A DNA stretch of 64,000 bases from Margaritifera margaritifera (GCA_029931535.1 JAQPZY010000698.1:124001-188000), one strand, 5' to 3'; positions 33,142-41,973 are shown, counted from the first letter of the stretch. Notes: generated from the sequence alone by a model not told the origin. A program made the numbers and translations.

Positions 33142-33612
33142 ATGTCTTCAACAACATGGGCTTTGCCTGACTATGGTGAGTGTGACAGTCGCTTGAAGAC
33201 GTTCAAAAATTGGCCTAAACACATGCCTGACTATTGTTATTGTCCTCATCGATGGAGCACAAAAAAAAAACAACTTAGGAACAATGGATTACCTACTTCC
33301 TACGCTTTAGCCAGAGCAGGCTTTGTTTACTTTGGACGAGGAACACAAGTTCAGTGTTTTAGTTGTGGTGTCACTATTCGTATGGATTGTAAGAAATCCG
33401 CTCTCCTGGAACATACCAGATGGTCACCAAACTGTGCTTACCTTTCTTTAACGTTTCCACGGATCACATTACAATACTTTTCGGATGGTACAGTCGACAT
33501 TTATAAAAAAGGAACCCCTTCCAAGCCTAACCCTTCATTCTCACTTTCAACGTTAACCAAGAAGCAAGAAGAAGAAAAAAAAAAAGATGAGTCACTACGA
33601 CTTGGAGTGTGA
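33142..33612 (+). CDS. BIR-domain protein 1 (IAP-like)
   Basis: About 156 residues from ATG 33142; the longer frame starts with a non-ATG codon. A single BIR domain: R-x-KTFKNWP near the start, then ALARAGFVYFGRG, VQCFSCG (C72, C75), H91 and C98, the zinc ligands in the order C-x2-C-x15-H-x6-C. No RING finger follows. BIR proteins bind caspases or related partners and restrain apoptosis in animals and their viruses. Here such a role is inferred. The 3' end overlaps the next gene's start by 26 bases. Confidence 0.88.
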   Translation: MSSTTWALPDYGECDSRLKTFKNWPKHMPDYCYCPHRWSTKKKQLRNNGLPTSYALARAGFVYFGRGTQVQCFSCGVTIRMDCKKSALLEHTRWSPNCAYLSLTFPRITLQYFSDGTVDIYKKGTPSKPNPSFSLSTLTKKQEEEKKKDESLRLGV

Positions 33613-34147
33613 TGCAGAACCATGCAATGAAACGGATTCTGTTCGGTTTGGTATTCCCGATTCACACGTTCAAACGGATTCCTTACGTTGTAACATCTTG
33701 GATTCAGGACCCTCTGGAAGTCTCACTCATCGGTCACCCTCTAAAGAGGCAGTACGACCTTTTTGCTTCAGTGGAAATACTAAAGGAACTGGTATTGACG
33801 TTAATGACAACAAGGTGAATGTGGGTCCATATTCGCATATCAGAATACCTAAGAGTTTACTTGGTTATTCCAAGTATGAAAGTCGACTCGAGTCATTCAA
33901 AGACAAGTGGCCAAAATTTCTAGAAGGACCTAAACCGGAAGGTTTAGCTAGATCTGGATTTAAATACACGGGAGAAGGAGATAAAGTTCAATGTTTCAGT
34001 TGTGGTGTGAAACTTCACCATTGGGAGCCTACCGACTCAGCTTACATTGAACATGCCAGATGGTCTCCGCACTGTCACTTCTTACCTTTAGTGGCTTTAG
34101 AACAGTACGGGTACGATGAGCCAGATGCTAAACAAAAGAAGAAGTAA
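33587..34147 (+). CDS. BIR-domain protein 2 (IAP-like)
   Basis: 186 residues. About 80 N-terminal residues of no recognised family precede a BIR domain: SRLESFKDKWPKFL, GLARSGFKYTGEG, VQCFSCG (C136, C139), then H156 and C163. The domain is clearly paralogous to the neighbour's and has a better-conserved BIR core (W after CG-x-K). No RING domain. The start at ATG 33587 overlaps the preceding gene; a TATA-like TTATAAAAAA lies at about 33501-33510. Host-derived acquisition followed by duplication is likely. Confidence 0.88.
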   Translation: MSHYDLECDAEPCNETDSVRFGIPDSHVQTDSLRCNILDSGPSGSLTHRSPSKEAVRPFCFSGNTKGTGIDVNDNKVNVGPYSHIRIPKSLLGYSKYESRLESFKDKWPKFLEGPKPEGLARSGFKYTGEGDKVQCFSCGVKLHHWEPTDSAYIEHARWSPHCHFLPLVALEQYGYDEPDAKQKKK

Positions 34148-34157
34148 AAAAAATTCT

Positions 34158-34766
34158 ATGGCGGAGAAGGAGAATACTTCTTTAGAAGAATACATTACTG
34201 GTTTACCTTTGGAGTTGCGAGAACATATTTTTCAGTATATACCTCCTATCTTAGAAGATCGCATTGGTGGATTACCTTTGAAGTTACGAAAACGGATTTA
34301 CGATGAGTTGGTTCAGATTCAAGTGAAACGTAAACTTCAAGTGATTCCTCGATTTCAATACTATGGCTACTTTCGTCGCATCAGAAATTTGATTCTGAAC
34401 AACGACTATCACCAGTATCGTGAAGAATACAAAAGAGAGTTACTTCTTTCCAAATCGGAAACTTTACCCAAGTACATTTGTGGCATGCCTTTGAATGTGC
34501 GCGAAAAGATTTACCAAGAGTTTGTCAAAATCCAAGTGAAACGTAAACTCAAAGTCATTTCTCGATTTTTACACTATACCCTCTTTCAAGGGCATAGAAG
34601 AATGGTCATGGGAAACGTCTATCGCTACTACTATCCTGAAGGAGACTATCTCAAAAGGTACCAACCTTGGGAGCCTGGCTATAAAAACATGCCACCCAAG
34701 ATACCTACCTTGGTCATCGACCCCTATAAAGAGGCGGCACGTCTGTACTGTTCACGTTACTCGTGA
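34158..34766 (+). CDS. F-box-like repeat protein
   Basis: 202 residues from ATG 34158 (MAEKENTSLEEYITGLPLEL). Three related modules contain GLPLELREHIF, GGLPLKLRKRIYDELVQIQV and CGMPLNVREKIYQEFVKIQV. The last two continue with KRKLxVIxRFxxY, showing internal duplication of about 110 residues. The LPxELRExI pattern is reminiscent of an F-box, which would recruit SCF ubiquitin ligase, but the match is short. Viral F-box/F-box-like adaptors are known from other large DNA viruses. The gene sits between the BIR genes and the possible Bcl-2-like locus. The earlier in-frame start at 34116 would overlap BIR gene 2. Confidence 0.65.
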   Translation: MAEKENTSLEEYITGLPLELREHIFQYIPPILEDRIGGLPLKLRKRIYDELVQIQVKRKLQVIPRFQYYGYFRRIRNLILNNDYHQYREEYKRELLLSKSETLPKYICGMPLNVREKIYQEFVKIQVKRKLKVISRFLHYTLFQGHRRMVMGNVYRYYYPEGDYLKRYQPWEPGYKNMPPKIPTLVIDPYKEAARLYCSRYS

Positions 34767-34850
34767 AACGGATTCCGTGGAAGGAAAGTCAAACATGAGC
34801 CTTGATGCTTTATCGGTACACGCCAAGTGTCTATTATTGGACAGCCTGGC

Positions 34851-34857
34851 TATAAAA
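34851..34857 (+). promoter_or_regulatory. TATAAAA motif before the Bcl-2-like locus
   Basis: GCCTGGCTATAAAA (34844-34857) repeats a sequence at 34673-34686 inside the preceding gene. If used, it would start transcription close to or beyond the ATG at 34866, so its role is uncertain. Confidence 0.35.
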
Positions 34858-34865
34858 GAGTGGGT

Positions 34866-35776
34866 ATGCCTGAACTCTACACACCACTTCTAAAACGGAT
34901 TCCGTGGAAGGAAATCACAGATCATATTCAGACCTTAGAGGATTATGAAAAAGTGATACAAGAACTGTTTCCATTGAATTTTGGACGTTATGTGGTGTGT
35001 GTCTTAGTGACTGCTTATCTTGGAATTCGTTTTCCAGGACATTCATTGTGGAGTATTTTTGAGGACAAGTGTTTGCCTTGGATTCTTTTGGAGGATCCGT
35101 GGTTGTTTTGGACTCAATTGTTGAGTTCCAAAAAACAATATGACCCTGTGTTCTTTTTCGGACTTAGTAGAAGAAGAAGACTATAAAAACTTGATTTTAT
35201 CAGTCCAAGAAAGAAAGATTGTACTTAAAGCGTTGAGAGTGGTGATGAAAATCAGTGACGCACTTCCATGTGAAGAAGACATTCGTCACACTTTATCTGT
35301 GTATAAAACATTTCAAGAAGTGTGTTTTGCTAGTGAGTTACACCAACACCTTTTCTATTGGAAAGATGTACGACCCTGGAGAAACCTTGGTTTCCAATAT
35401 TGGCTACAAGAAGTGGCTCAGTTTGCCAAAGATTTGGCCACTTGTCCATAAGGGTCAAAAAGTGAAAAAATGGGAACCTCCATGGGAAACCCTAAAAGAA
35501 GAAGAAGTACCTGACACCACTGCTGTGGTTCAAATACCTCTTGAGGAACACCACCCTTCTTTACCACCGCCGCTACCGTCAGAGGATTCAAAAACAAAGA
35601 CGAGCAGAAGAATGCCACCAACACCACAAACACTGTCTTTCATGACTAGGACACGAAACTATTGTTGTACATTGACGTGTTTATATGACAGTTTGATTGT
35701 TTCAGTAGGAGCCTTAATTGTGTACCTGATGATTTTACTTTGCTATTTTATCACTCGTTATGTTAATGACTTGTAA
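34866..35776 (+). pseudogene. possible Bcl-2-like, tail-anchored protein, in three frames
   Basis: Three overlapping frames read as one protein interrupted by two shifts: 34866-35186, then 35140-35451, then about 35440-35776. The first part contains ELFPLNFGRYVVCVLVTAYL, which resembles a Bcl-2 BH1 (NWGR) region, and PWILLEDPWLFW, which resembles BH2 (PWIxxxxxW). The last part ends in a hydrophobic helix (SLIVSVGALIVYLMILLCYF) followed by a short polar tail, as in tail-anchored membrane proteins. The spacing between the BH2-like motif and the anchor is much longer than usual, so the assignment is tentative. It could instead be two or three overlapping genes. BIR genes next door make an apoptosis role plausible. 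AATAAA follows at 35818. Confidence 0.4.
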
Positions 35777-35817
35777 AATATGTTATTTGTTGGTTGGTTG
35801 TTTTTTTTTTTTTTTAA

Positions 35818-35823
35818 AATAAA
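35818..35823 (+). terminator. polyadenylation signal
   Basis: AATAAA 42 bases after the last stop of the preceding locus, preceded by a long T run. Shows that interior genes use ordinary polyadenylation. Confidence 0.6.
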
Positions 35824-35837
35824 CGTGTATGAAAATG

Positions 35838-35844
35838 TATAAAA
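35838..35844 (+). promoter_or_regulatory. TATA box before the packaging ATPase
   Basis: TATAAAA, 50 bases before ATG 35888. Confidence 0.5.
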
Positions 35845-35887
35845 TGCCTTGGGTCTTTTGTCTTCTTCTCAAAAATCTTCTTACCTC

Positions 35888-36646
35888 ATGGCTACATCCT
35901 CCTCTTCTGCCTCGTCTACCTCTTCTACTTCCTCTGTGGTCAAAGTGATTGACGAAAAGTTAGATCGTCAAAGTTGGAATGCTTTGTATCTGCGCCATCC
36001 ATTTAACATGTTGATTGCTGGACCCAGTGGTTCAGGGAAAACCGAATTTGTCAAACGATTGATCGAACACAAAACTGATTTGTTTGATCATCCACCTCAA
36101 CGTATCGTGTGGTGTTACAAAGAGTGGCAACCGTCTTACACGTTATTGAAAGAAAGTCAAGGAGAAACCATTTCGTTTGTGGATGGTATTCCTCACGAAG
36201 ACGATGGAATCGTGTCTGACGTGAGTCAAACTCATTTAGTTATTTTTGATGACATGTTAGGAGAAGACGAAGAAGAAATTAAACTTTGGTTTACACGAAA
36301 AGGACACCATCGTAATGCTAGTATTGTCTACATTACACAAAATTTATTTCAACAAAGTAAAGCCCATCGAACCATCAGTTTGAATGCTCATTACGTGGTC
36401 TTGTTTAAGAGCCCCAGAGACAAATCTCAAGTACAAGTGTGAGCCAAACAGTTAGGGGCTCCTTGGCTCAATTATGCGTACGACGATGCCACTCAAACCC
36501 CTCACGAGTATTTACTCATCGACTTAAAACCTACCACTCCTGACTATTTGAGATTTCGTGCCCAATTGTTTCACCCTTGGGGTGAAGAAGGGGGTCCTGT
36601 CATTTACACGTCCCCTTCAGCCCATTTTTTAAAAAAAAAACTATAA
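35888..36646 (+). CDS. A32/FtsK-like packaging ATPase with in-frame TGA
   Basis: Motor thought to package DNA into the capsid. From ATG 35888 the frame gives 252 residues. A serine-rich leader is followed by Walker A GPSGSGKT (45-52), Walker B HLVIFDD (about 117-122) and a sensor-like YITQNLFQQ. A TGA at 36440-36442 (codon 185) interrupts the frame, but protein-like sequence continues in register (AKQLGAPWLNYAYDD, EYLLIDLKP) to TAA at 36646, as expected for the family's C-terminus. A CGA arginine codon changed to TGA is the simplest explanation. The motor core remains upstream of the stop. The longer N-terminal extension to 35849 is less likely because it precedes the expected transcription start. 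Confidence 0.92.
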
Positions 36647-36650
36647 AAAC
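36641..36650 (+). promoter_or_regulatory. TATA box before the 36694 gene
   Basis: CTATAAAAAC at the end of the ATPase frame, 44-53 bases before ATG 36694. Confidence 0.5.
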
Positions 36651-36693
36651 AACCTACTACGCCATTTCTGTCTCACACTCTTTTTGAGAGAAG

Positions 36694-37647
36694 ATGACTT
36701 CCTTTCAATCTCATCCTTCGGCTAAATTGATTCGTGCCTTGTATGGCATCAGTCGTGAAAAAAATGCACAAGTCCGTGCTCATTTGTTAGAAGCGAGTCT
36801 TAAAGAAGTGTTACGATGGTTTACTTTGACAGCACGTCAATTACTACAAGGCATAATTCACATTCCTCATCAAACTCAACGTTTTTTTCAAAAACATAAA
36901 GCGGCATTGTCACAACTGGCTGATCCTAGAATCGATTCACGGACTAAAAAACAAATCATTTTAACTCCTGGTGGAAGTGGTTCTTTAGGAGGGGTTATGA
37001 TTTGTTCCCTTTTGAAATGGGATCCTAATGATACCCAAACCAAAAAACCCAAAACAACTCCTAAAAAGAAGAAGAAGAAAAGTCCAAAGAAGAAAACCAC
37101 CATCAAGAAAAAGAAGAAAGGCAGCCCTCAGAAAAAGAAAATTCGTGCCCAGAAGAAGAAGAAAACCACACCTACCACCACCACTAACACCCGACGTAAA
37201 AGAGGTACTGCAGCCAGGACGCAAACGTACACCCGCAAAACACCACCCTTACCATCACCATCACAGTCCTCAATGATGACGAGGTCTCCTTTTGCGTCCA
37301 CTTCTTCTTTGTCTTCTTCTTCTTCACCCTCTTTTACCATGATGCCTGTCAAACCAGACTTAAGATCCGTGTTTCCTAATCTGATGCAAAAATGGAAACC
37401 TATTTCGAAAGTCACCCCGTCGGGACCGTCGACTTCAGCTGATTTAGCCATGGCAGCAGCCTCCAACAAAGTACCATCCCCTAAAACCAAAGTCCAAGAA
37501 AGAACTGGCATCTTACAAAGTTTAGTGGATTTATCCAAAGATGAATTGAGACGATTTAGTCCATTGAAAACACCTCAACGTCGAGTGAGACCTGTCGTGA
37601 AGTTGGTACGTCGTGCAGACAATCAGTGGAGACGTATTCCAGTATAA
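36694..37647 (+). CDS. Polinton basic virion-type protein A
   Basis: 317 residues. The N-terminal ~105 residues (LLEASLKEVLRWFTLTARQL, then HKAALSQLADPRI and QIILTPGGSGSLGGVMI) share a pattern with 37703-38128: helices, a basic KxK block, then a GG-rich hydrophobic stretch. The middle is extremely lysine-rich (about 115-165), followed by a Ser/Pro-rich linker and a C-terminal basic part (SPLKTPQRRVRPVVKLVRR). The architecture resembles DNA-condensing core proteins of adenovirus-like virions; that role is inferred. Confidence 0.75.
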   Translation: MTSFQSHPSAKLIRALYGISREKNAQVRAHLLEASLKEVLRWFTLTARQLLQGIIHIPHQTQRFFQKHKAALSQLADPRIDSRTKKQIILTPGGSGSLGGVMICSLLKWDPNDTQTKKPKTTPKKKKKKSPKKKTTIKKKKKGSPQKKKIRAQKKKKTTPTTTTNTRRKRGTAARTQTYTRKTPPLPSPSQSSMMTRSPFASTSSLSSSSSPSFTMMPVKPDLRSVFPNLMQKWKPISKVTPSGPSTSADLAMAAASNKVPSPKTKVQERTGILQSLVDLSKDELRRFSPLKTPQRRVRPVVKLVRRADNQWRRIPV

Positions 37648-37649
37648 AA
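37643..37649 (+). promoter_or_regulatory. TATA box before the 37703 gene
   Basis: TATAAAA, 60 bases before ATG 37703, overlapping the stop of the preceding gene. Confidence 0.5.
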
Positions 37650-37702
37650 TAGAAGGGTGAAATGCCAAAGACTTCAGACTTACTTCCTCCTCACCTCTAA
37701 AG

Positions 37703-38128
37703 ATGGCTCCCAAACGTGCACACCACCACCAAAAAAAGAAGAAAAGTAAAACCACCAAAAAAGGACGACTTCCCCCTCGTCTGGCTAAACATTGGGATGT
37801 CTTGTCTGTCTTGACCAAATCCAATCCTCCCATGCGAAAACAACTCATTCAAACAGCTCCTAAAGAAATCATCGATACCGTGTGTGAATGTTGTTTGAAC
37901 GTGTTGAAAGGAACGGTACCTTTGTCCAAGATACAGAAACAAAAATTAGGGAAACATCGGAACGTTCTTCGTCAAATGGTAAAAAAGAAAATACCTCTTC
38001 AACAAAAGAAAAAAATGTTGGTACAACGAGGAGGATTTCTACCTATGTTGATAGGACCGTTGTTAAAAATAGCCGCTCCTTTGTTAGGAACGATTGCTGG
38101 ACCACTTTTAGGAGGGGTCATGCGATAA
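37703..38128 (+). CDS. Polinton small basic virion-type protein B
   Basis: 141 residues. A basic N-terminus (MAPKRAHHHQKKKKSK), a helical core (APKEIIDTVCECCLNVLKG, KQKLGKHRNVLRQMVKKKI) and a glycine-rich hydrophobic C-terminus (QRGGFLPMLIGPLLKIAAPL then LGTIAGPLLGGVMR). The last part resembles amphipathic or membrane-active segments of adenovirus-type minor virion proteins. This pattern is common in animal Polintons. Related in layout to the first third of 36694-37647. Confidence 0.75.
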   Translation: MAPKRAHHHQKKKKSKTTKKGRLPPRLAKHWDVLSVLTKSNPPMRKQLIQTAPKEIIDTVCECCLNVLKGTVPLSKIQKQKLGKHRNVLRQMVKKKIPLQQKKKMLVQRGGFLPMLIGPLLKIAAPLLGTIAGPLLGGVMR

Positions 38129-38212
38129 CCCCCCCCCCCCCAAAAAAAAAAGAAGATAAAAAGGACCACCCTTCTCTGAAAAGACCACACCTTTTTGGTA
38201 CCTTTGGATGAA

Positions 38213-38815
38213 ATGGAAGGACGAAAACTGACTTTAGTACCTTACAAACGATGGATGGAATTTCATCGTTGGAACGAACAACGGATACCTCATTTACCAC
38301 CCAATCCTAATCTTAACGAAATGTCTCAGTTACAACAAGAAATACAATCCCTGATGGAACGCAACGATGTGTCCGAAACAGAAAAATCGCAACGGTACGG
38401 TCAACTTTTACAACGTCTACAACTCTTTCGCCAAAAAGCAGTCGACGAAACAGCTCCACCCACTCTGAGAGATTTTAAGACCCTAATGAAAAGCGAACCT
38501 AAAGTGGCTAAAACAGACACCGGTACAGGGATGACCGTCAAAGAAGAAAAAGAAGAAGAAAAAGAGTTTTTACTAACTCCACCTCTTAAAAAAATAAAAA
38601 AGTTAGCCACACCGGATTGGATGAAAAAGAAGAGGTCTACCCCTTTACCCACAGAAGAGAAAAAGGAAGAAGTGAAGAAAGAAGTCAAAACAGAACCGAT
38701 GACCCCTGTTCAAACTCCCTTTACCCCAGTAGCACGTCGGACACGTAAACAACAACAATCCAAAAAGATACCTCACGAAGAAAAGAGTATTGGAACTTGG
38801 TTAACTTATTCTTGA
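38213..38815 (+). CDS. Polinton conserved hypothetical protein (MEGRKLTLVPY)
   Basis: About 200 residues from ATG 38213, preferred over the non-ATG codon upstream. A hydrophobic/aromatic N-terminus (LTLVPYKRWMEFHRW), a glutamine-rich helical region (about 30-80) and a long charged, low-complexity tail with K/E blocks ending in SIGTWLTYS. I have no function for it. Its place between virion-type genes and integrase suggests a structural or assembly role. A TATA-like GATAAAAAGG lies about 58 bases before the ATG. Confidence 0.7.
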   Translation: MEGRKLTLVPYKRWMEFHRWNEQRIPHLPPNPNLNEMSQLQQEIQSLMERNDVSETEKSQRYGQLLQRLQLFRQKAVDETAPPTLRDFKTLMKSEPKVAKTDTGTGMTVKEEKEEEKEFLLTPPLKKIKKLATPDWMKKKRSTPLPTEEKKEEVKKEVKTEPMTPVQTPFTPVARRTRKQQQSKKIPHEEKSIGTWLTYS

Positions 38816-38855
38816 GGAAATCATCATCATCATCATCGATATCATCATCATCATC

Positions 38856-39974
38856 ATGGAGAAACTGTTAGCTAGCCTTTATTACAATCCTGGCCATGCT
38901 GCTGGTTACGGAGGAGTTCAAAAATTATATCGAGCTGCTAAAAGTAAATTGAAAAGTGTACGTTTGCCCGAAGTACGACGATGGTTACAAGAACAATCGA
39001 CGTACACGTTACACAAACCCATTCGACGTAAATTTTCTAGAAGTACCACTCAAGTGGAAGGGATCGATCATCAATGGCAAGCCGATTTAGCTGACGTCTC
39101 TCATTTAGCCACTTACAATCGTGGTCACAAATATTTGTTTTGTGTCATCGACGTGTTTTCCAAATTTGCTTGGGTCGTGCCTTTGACTTCTAAAAGCAGT
39201 ACCGAATTGGTACGAGCCTTAAAATTGGTCTTGAAACAAAGTGGACGTCAACCTTTACGATGGCAAACTGACAAAGGCACCGAATTTCTAAACCAAGCTT
39301 TTCAAAAAGAATTGAAACAAAGACACAGTCATTTTTTTTACTACCGAAAATCCTGAAACCAAAGCCAGTATCGTGGAACGTTTTCAAAGAACTTTGAAAG
39401 AACGCATGTGGAAATATTTTACACATCAACATACTCTCAAGTACATCGACGTGTTACCTCGTTTGGTCAAAGCGTACAATCAATCGTACCATCGTAGCAT
39501 CGGATGTGCCCCCGAAGAGGTCAGCCCTGAAAACGAAGTGTCTGTGTTTGATAAATTATTTGGTTCACCCCAGACCAAAAAAAAAAGAAGACATCCTTGT
39601 TGGAGTTAAAGACGGGAGATTGGGTTCGCATCGGAAAAACCAAACGTGCTTTTGACAAAGGTTATTTACCTAACTGGACCACCGAATTGTTTCGTGTCAC
39701 TACCCCCGTCCGTAGACGTGATCCTCCCGTCTATAAATTGGAAGACATGCACGGTGAAGTACTCAAAGGAACATTTTACTTGCCTGAGTTACAACGAGTG
39801 ACTAAAAAAGAAGACACCTTGTACGACATCGAAAGCATTCTCGAACAAAGAACACGTAAAGTAGGTAAACGACGAGTAGAAGAAGTCAAAGTACGTTGGA
39901 AAGGATATCCACCTAGTTTTGATTCTTGGATTGCGGCTTCTCAAGTCGTCGACTATAAAAAGAAAAAGAAGTAA
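38856..39974 (+). CDS. Polinton integrase with C-terminal chromodomain (two frameshifts)
   Basis: Inserts the element into host DNA. The three frames are 38856-39356, about 39340-39609 and about 39580-39974. The DDE core shows D77 (WQADLADVSH), D139 (QTDKGTEF) and, after the first shift, E in SIVERF (GAA 39376-39378). The last part holds a target-binding module (LELKTGDWVRIG) and a chromodomain (YDIESILEQR ... VRWKGYPPSFDSW, about 39820-39960). Chromodomains can steer integration to marked chromatin. The shifts fall in T8 (39332-39339) and A10 (39577-39586), both prone to slippage or sequencing error. The three catalytic acids are intact. Confidence 0.93.
39953..39960 (+). promoter_or_regulatory. 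TATA box before the membrane-protein gene
   Basis: CTATAAAA, 31 bases before ATG 39984, inside the integrase 3' end. Confidence 0.5.
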
Positions 39975-39983
39975 ACTCACAAC

Positions 39984-40424
39984 ATGCCATTCAACACAGT
40001 AGCCACCCAGACGACTTCAACGACTCCTTCACAGAGTTCTTCTCTTCAAGAATTACAAAAACAACCACTTTGGGTGTGGTGCGGAGAACGTGTGCCTAAA
40101 AATCAAATCGTCTTTTTCTGCCAAATTTTTGTAGTGTATTGTGTCATCGGAGCAGCTATTGCCAATTTGAGTTTACAACAAGGAGACAAACAATTGTGGA
40201 CCATTTTACTGAGCAGTTGCATCGGTTATCTTTTACCCAGTCCCTCTTTGAAATTTACGACAACGACCGACAACAGTCACCACAACAACGCCAGTCCACC
40301 TTCTTCTTCTTCGTCCAGTTACCACCACCAAAATACAAGTCCTCTTTTGGAACCTTTTGAACATCCTTCTTCTTCTGTCCACTTGAGTGACTCCTCGGAC
40401 ACCAGAACCACTTTGGAACTATGA
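39984..40424 (+). CDS. Polinton small two-helix membrane protein
   Basis: 146 residues. After a Ser/Thr/Gln-rich leader come two hydrophobic helices, IVFFCQIFVVYCVIGAAIAN (about 44-63) and LWTILLSSCIGYLLP (about 72-86), then a Ser/His-rich tail. Likely a membrane protein of the virion or of host membranes; exact role unknown. Its stop overlaps the next ATG (ATGA), suggesting coupled expression with the minor capsid gene. Confidence 0.75.
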   Translation: MPFNTVATQTTSTTPSQSSSLQELQKQPLWVWCGERVPKNQIVFFCQIFVVYCVIGAAIANLSLQQGDKQLWTILLSSCIGYLLPSPSLKFTTTTDNSHHNNASPPSSSSSSYHHQNTSPLLEPFEHPSSSVHLSDSSDTRTTLEL

Positions 40425-41485
40425 ATGACCAATTTTATTTAACGTTACCTAGTGACAGTTCCATGGATGTGTTTCCCAACAACCGCTTATGTTGTTTCAC
40501 GGCCAAATTACCTCAATCCATCCAATTGGATCACGATACTCATTGGGAAGTGAGTTTGGTAGAAATCATTCATCCTACGCAAATCATAAACATCAACAAA
40601 ACTCAAAACACTATGGTTGTACAAATCTTGAACAAAAATATACATGATGAGTTGGTGAATAATGATCCTGAAATCTGCAAAGAAGACCCTGAAATTCCAG
40701 ACATGAAGGGCTCATTCAAAAAGTTAGTACCAGATCCTAAATCTACTCAACCTACTGTCTATTCTCAGATTACCCTGAGAATTCCTACAGGGTATTATTT
40801 TAGTCCTGAACATTTGGTGGACACCATTAGAACCCAGTTTGCACGCCAATTTAACAAAGCCTTATCAACGACCAATAAATGGGTACGAATTGCTTACCAT
40901 GGTTTGTCACGCCGTTTAATCGTCCAATTTTTCAAAGAGAGAGGCCAACTCATTAGTGAGAAAGATAAAGGTTTACCTTTGGAAGAGAGAAGATTCGTCA
41001 GCATTGAATTTTCATCTGGATTGTTTGGTATTTTGGGTGGAAATAAATTGCTTACCGCTGAAGACGATATAGAGTTTGGAACCAATGTAGAATTTGGACA
41101 TAAATTTAAACATCCTATCGAATTGAATGGTGGACTGAATTTAATGTTTGTGTACTCCGATGTGGTGGAGTACTACGTGGTGGGACACACATCCGCTCCG
41201 TTACTGAGAGTCATTCCTTTCAAATTGGATATTGGTGGTGGTAATTCTACTACTACTACTGTGAACGAAGAGGGTGAAACTAGTACCTCTAGTAGTAGTG
41301 GTAATGGTGGCAACACCTTTCACGTTAACCGTGAATTTGTACATCCTCCTTATCTTCCAGTTAGTAAATCGTATTTTGACAGTGTCCAGATTAGTATAAA
41401 AGGAGATTTAGGACAAGATGTGCCATTCATTGACCAAGGAAAAGTCACGGTGAAACTACATTTTCGAAAAAAACTAATTCTCTAA
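40421..41485 (+). CDS. Polinton minor capsid (penton-like) protein
   Basis: 354 residues. Opens with FYLTLPSDSSMDVFPNNRLC and continues with FTAKLPQSIQLDHDTHWEVS and LVEIIHP, the signature start of Polinton penton-like proteins. The predicted fold is a single jelly roll at capsid vertices. A poorly conserved Thr/Ser/Gly loop (about residues 275-295) probably projects outward. The frame is intact. It is followed within 30 bases by the next gene. Confidence 0.9.
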   Translation: MNDQFYLTLPSDSSMDVFPNNRLCCFTAKLPQSIQLDHDTHWEVSLVEIIHPTQIININKTQNTMVVQILNKNIHDELVNNDPEICKEDPEIPDMKGSFKKLVPDPKSTQPTVYSQITLRIPTGYYFSPEHLVDTIRTQFARQFNKALSTTNKWVRIAYHGLSRRLIVQFFKERGQLISEKDKGLPLEERRFVSIEFSSGLFGILGGNKLLTAEDDIEFGTNVEFGHKFKHPIELNGGLNLMFVYSDVVEYYVVGHTSAPLLRVIPFKLDIGGGNSTTTTVNEEGETSTSSSSGNGGNTFHVNREFVHPPYLPVSKSYFDSVQISIKGDLGQDVPFIDQGKVTVKLHFRKKLIL

Positions 41486-41511
41486 CGAATTGTAACTGAC
41501 CCAAAAAAAAA

Positions 41512-41964
41512 ATGTATCCAGTGTACCAAGGAGTGGCTCGACAACGAGGACATGGTTTAGGAGATATGTTAAAATCAGCATTTCGGACGGTAGCTCCTAT
41601 TTTGAAACCGATGGTGACTCGAGGATTTCATGCCTTAAAAGATGCCGCTTTGACACAAGGAAAAGAATTTTTGCAAAATGTCCTCATCGACAAGCAAAAT
41701 CCTAAAGAAGCTTTTATGAGAGCAGGCAAAAATGTGTTGATGACCACTGGTAAAGATCTTTTAGGTCTCCGAGAAAATCCTATAAATACGCTTCACGCTT
41801 CAGGCTCTGGCATTACTTCACAGCAGCAAGGACAAGGTAGAAAGAGACGACGACGACGACATCGAAATCCTTTCAAAGTTCATAAAAGAACACACGGTAG
41901 TACTTCCAGAAAGAATAGGAAAAGAAGAAGAACTGGTAGAGAATTAGACGTATTTGATTATTAA
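41512..41964 (+). CDS. Polinton basic minor virion protein C
   Basis: 150 residues. An N-terminal amphipathic region (GLGDMLKSAFRTVAPILKPM) is followed by helices, a Gly/Gln linker and an arginine-rich C-terminus (GRKRRRRRHRNPFKVHKRTH). Comparable in layout to adenovirus protein VI/X-type precursors: a lytic or scaffolding helix plus a DNA-binding tail. It lies directly between penton and major capsid genes, the usual place for this gene in animal Polintons. Confidence 0.78.
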   Translation: MYPVYQGVARQRGHGLGDMLKSAFRTVAPILKPMVTRGFHALKDAALTQGKEFLQNVLIDKQNPKEAFMRAGKNVLMTTGKDLLGLRENPINTLHASGSGITSQQQGQGRKRRRRRHRNPFKVHKRTHGSTSRKNRKRRRTGRELDVFDY

Positions 41965-41973
41965 ACTGTGAAA

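Noticed and set aside
37128..37538. Minus-strand frames opposite the lysine-rich virion protein
   Set aside because: Antisense shadows with low-complexity F/L runs.
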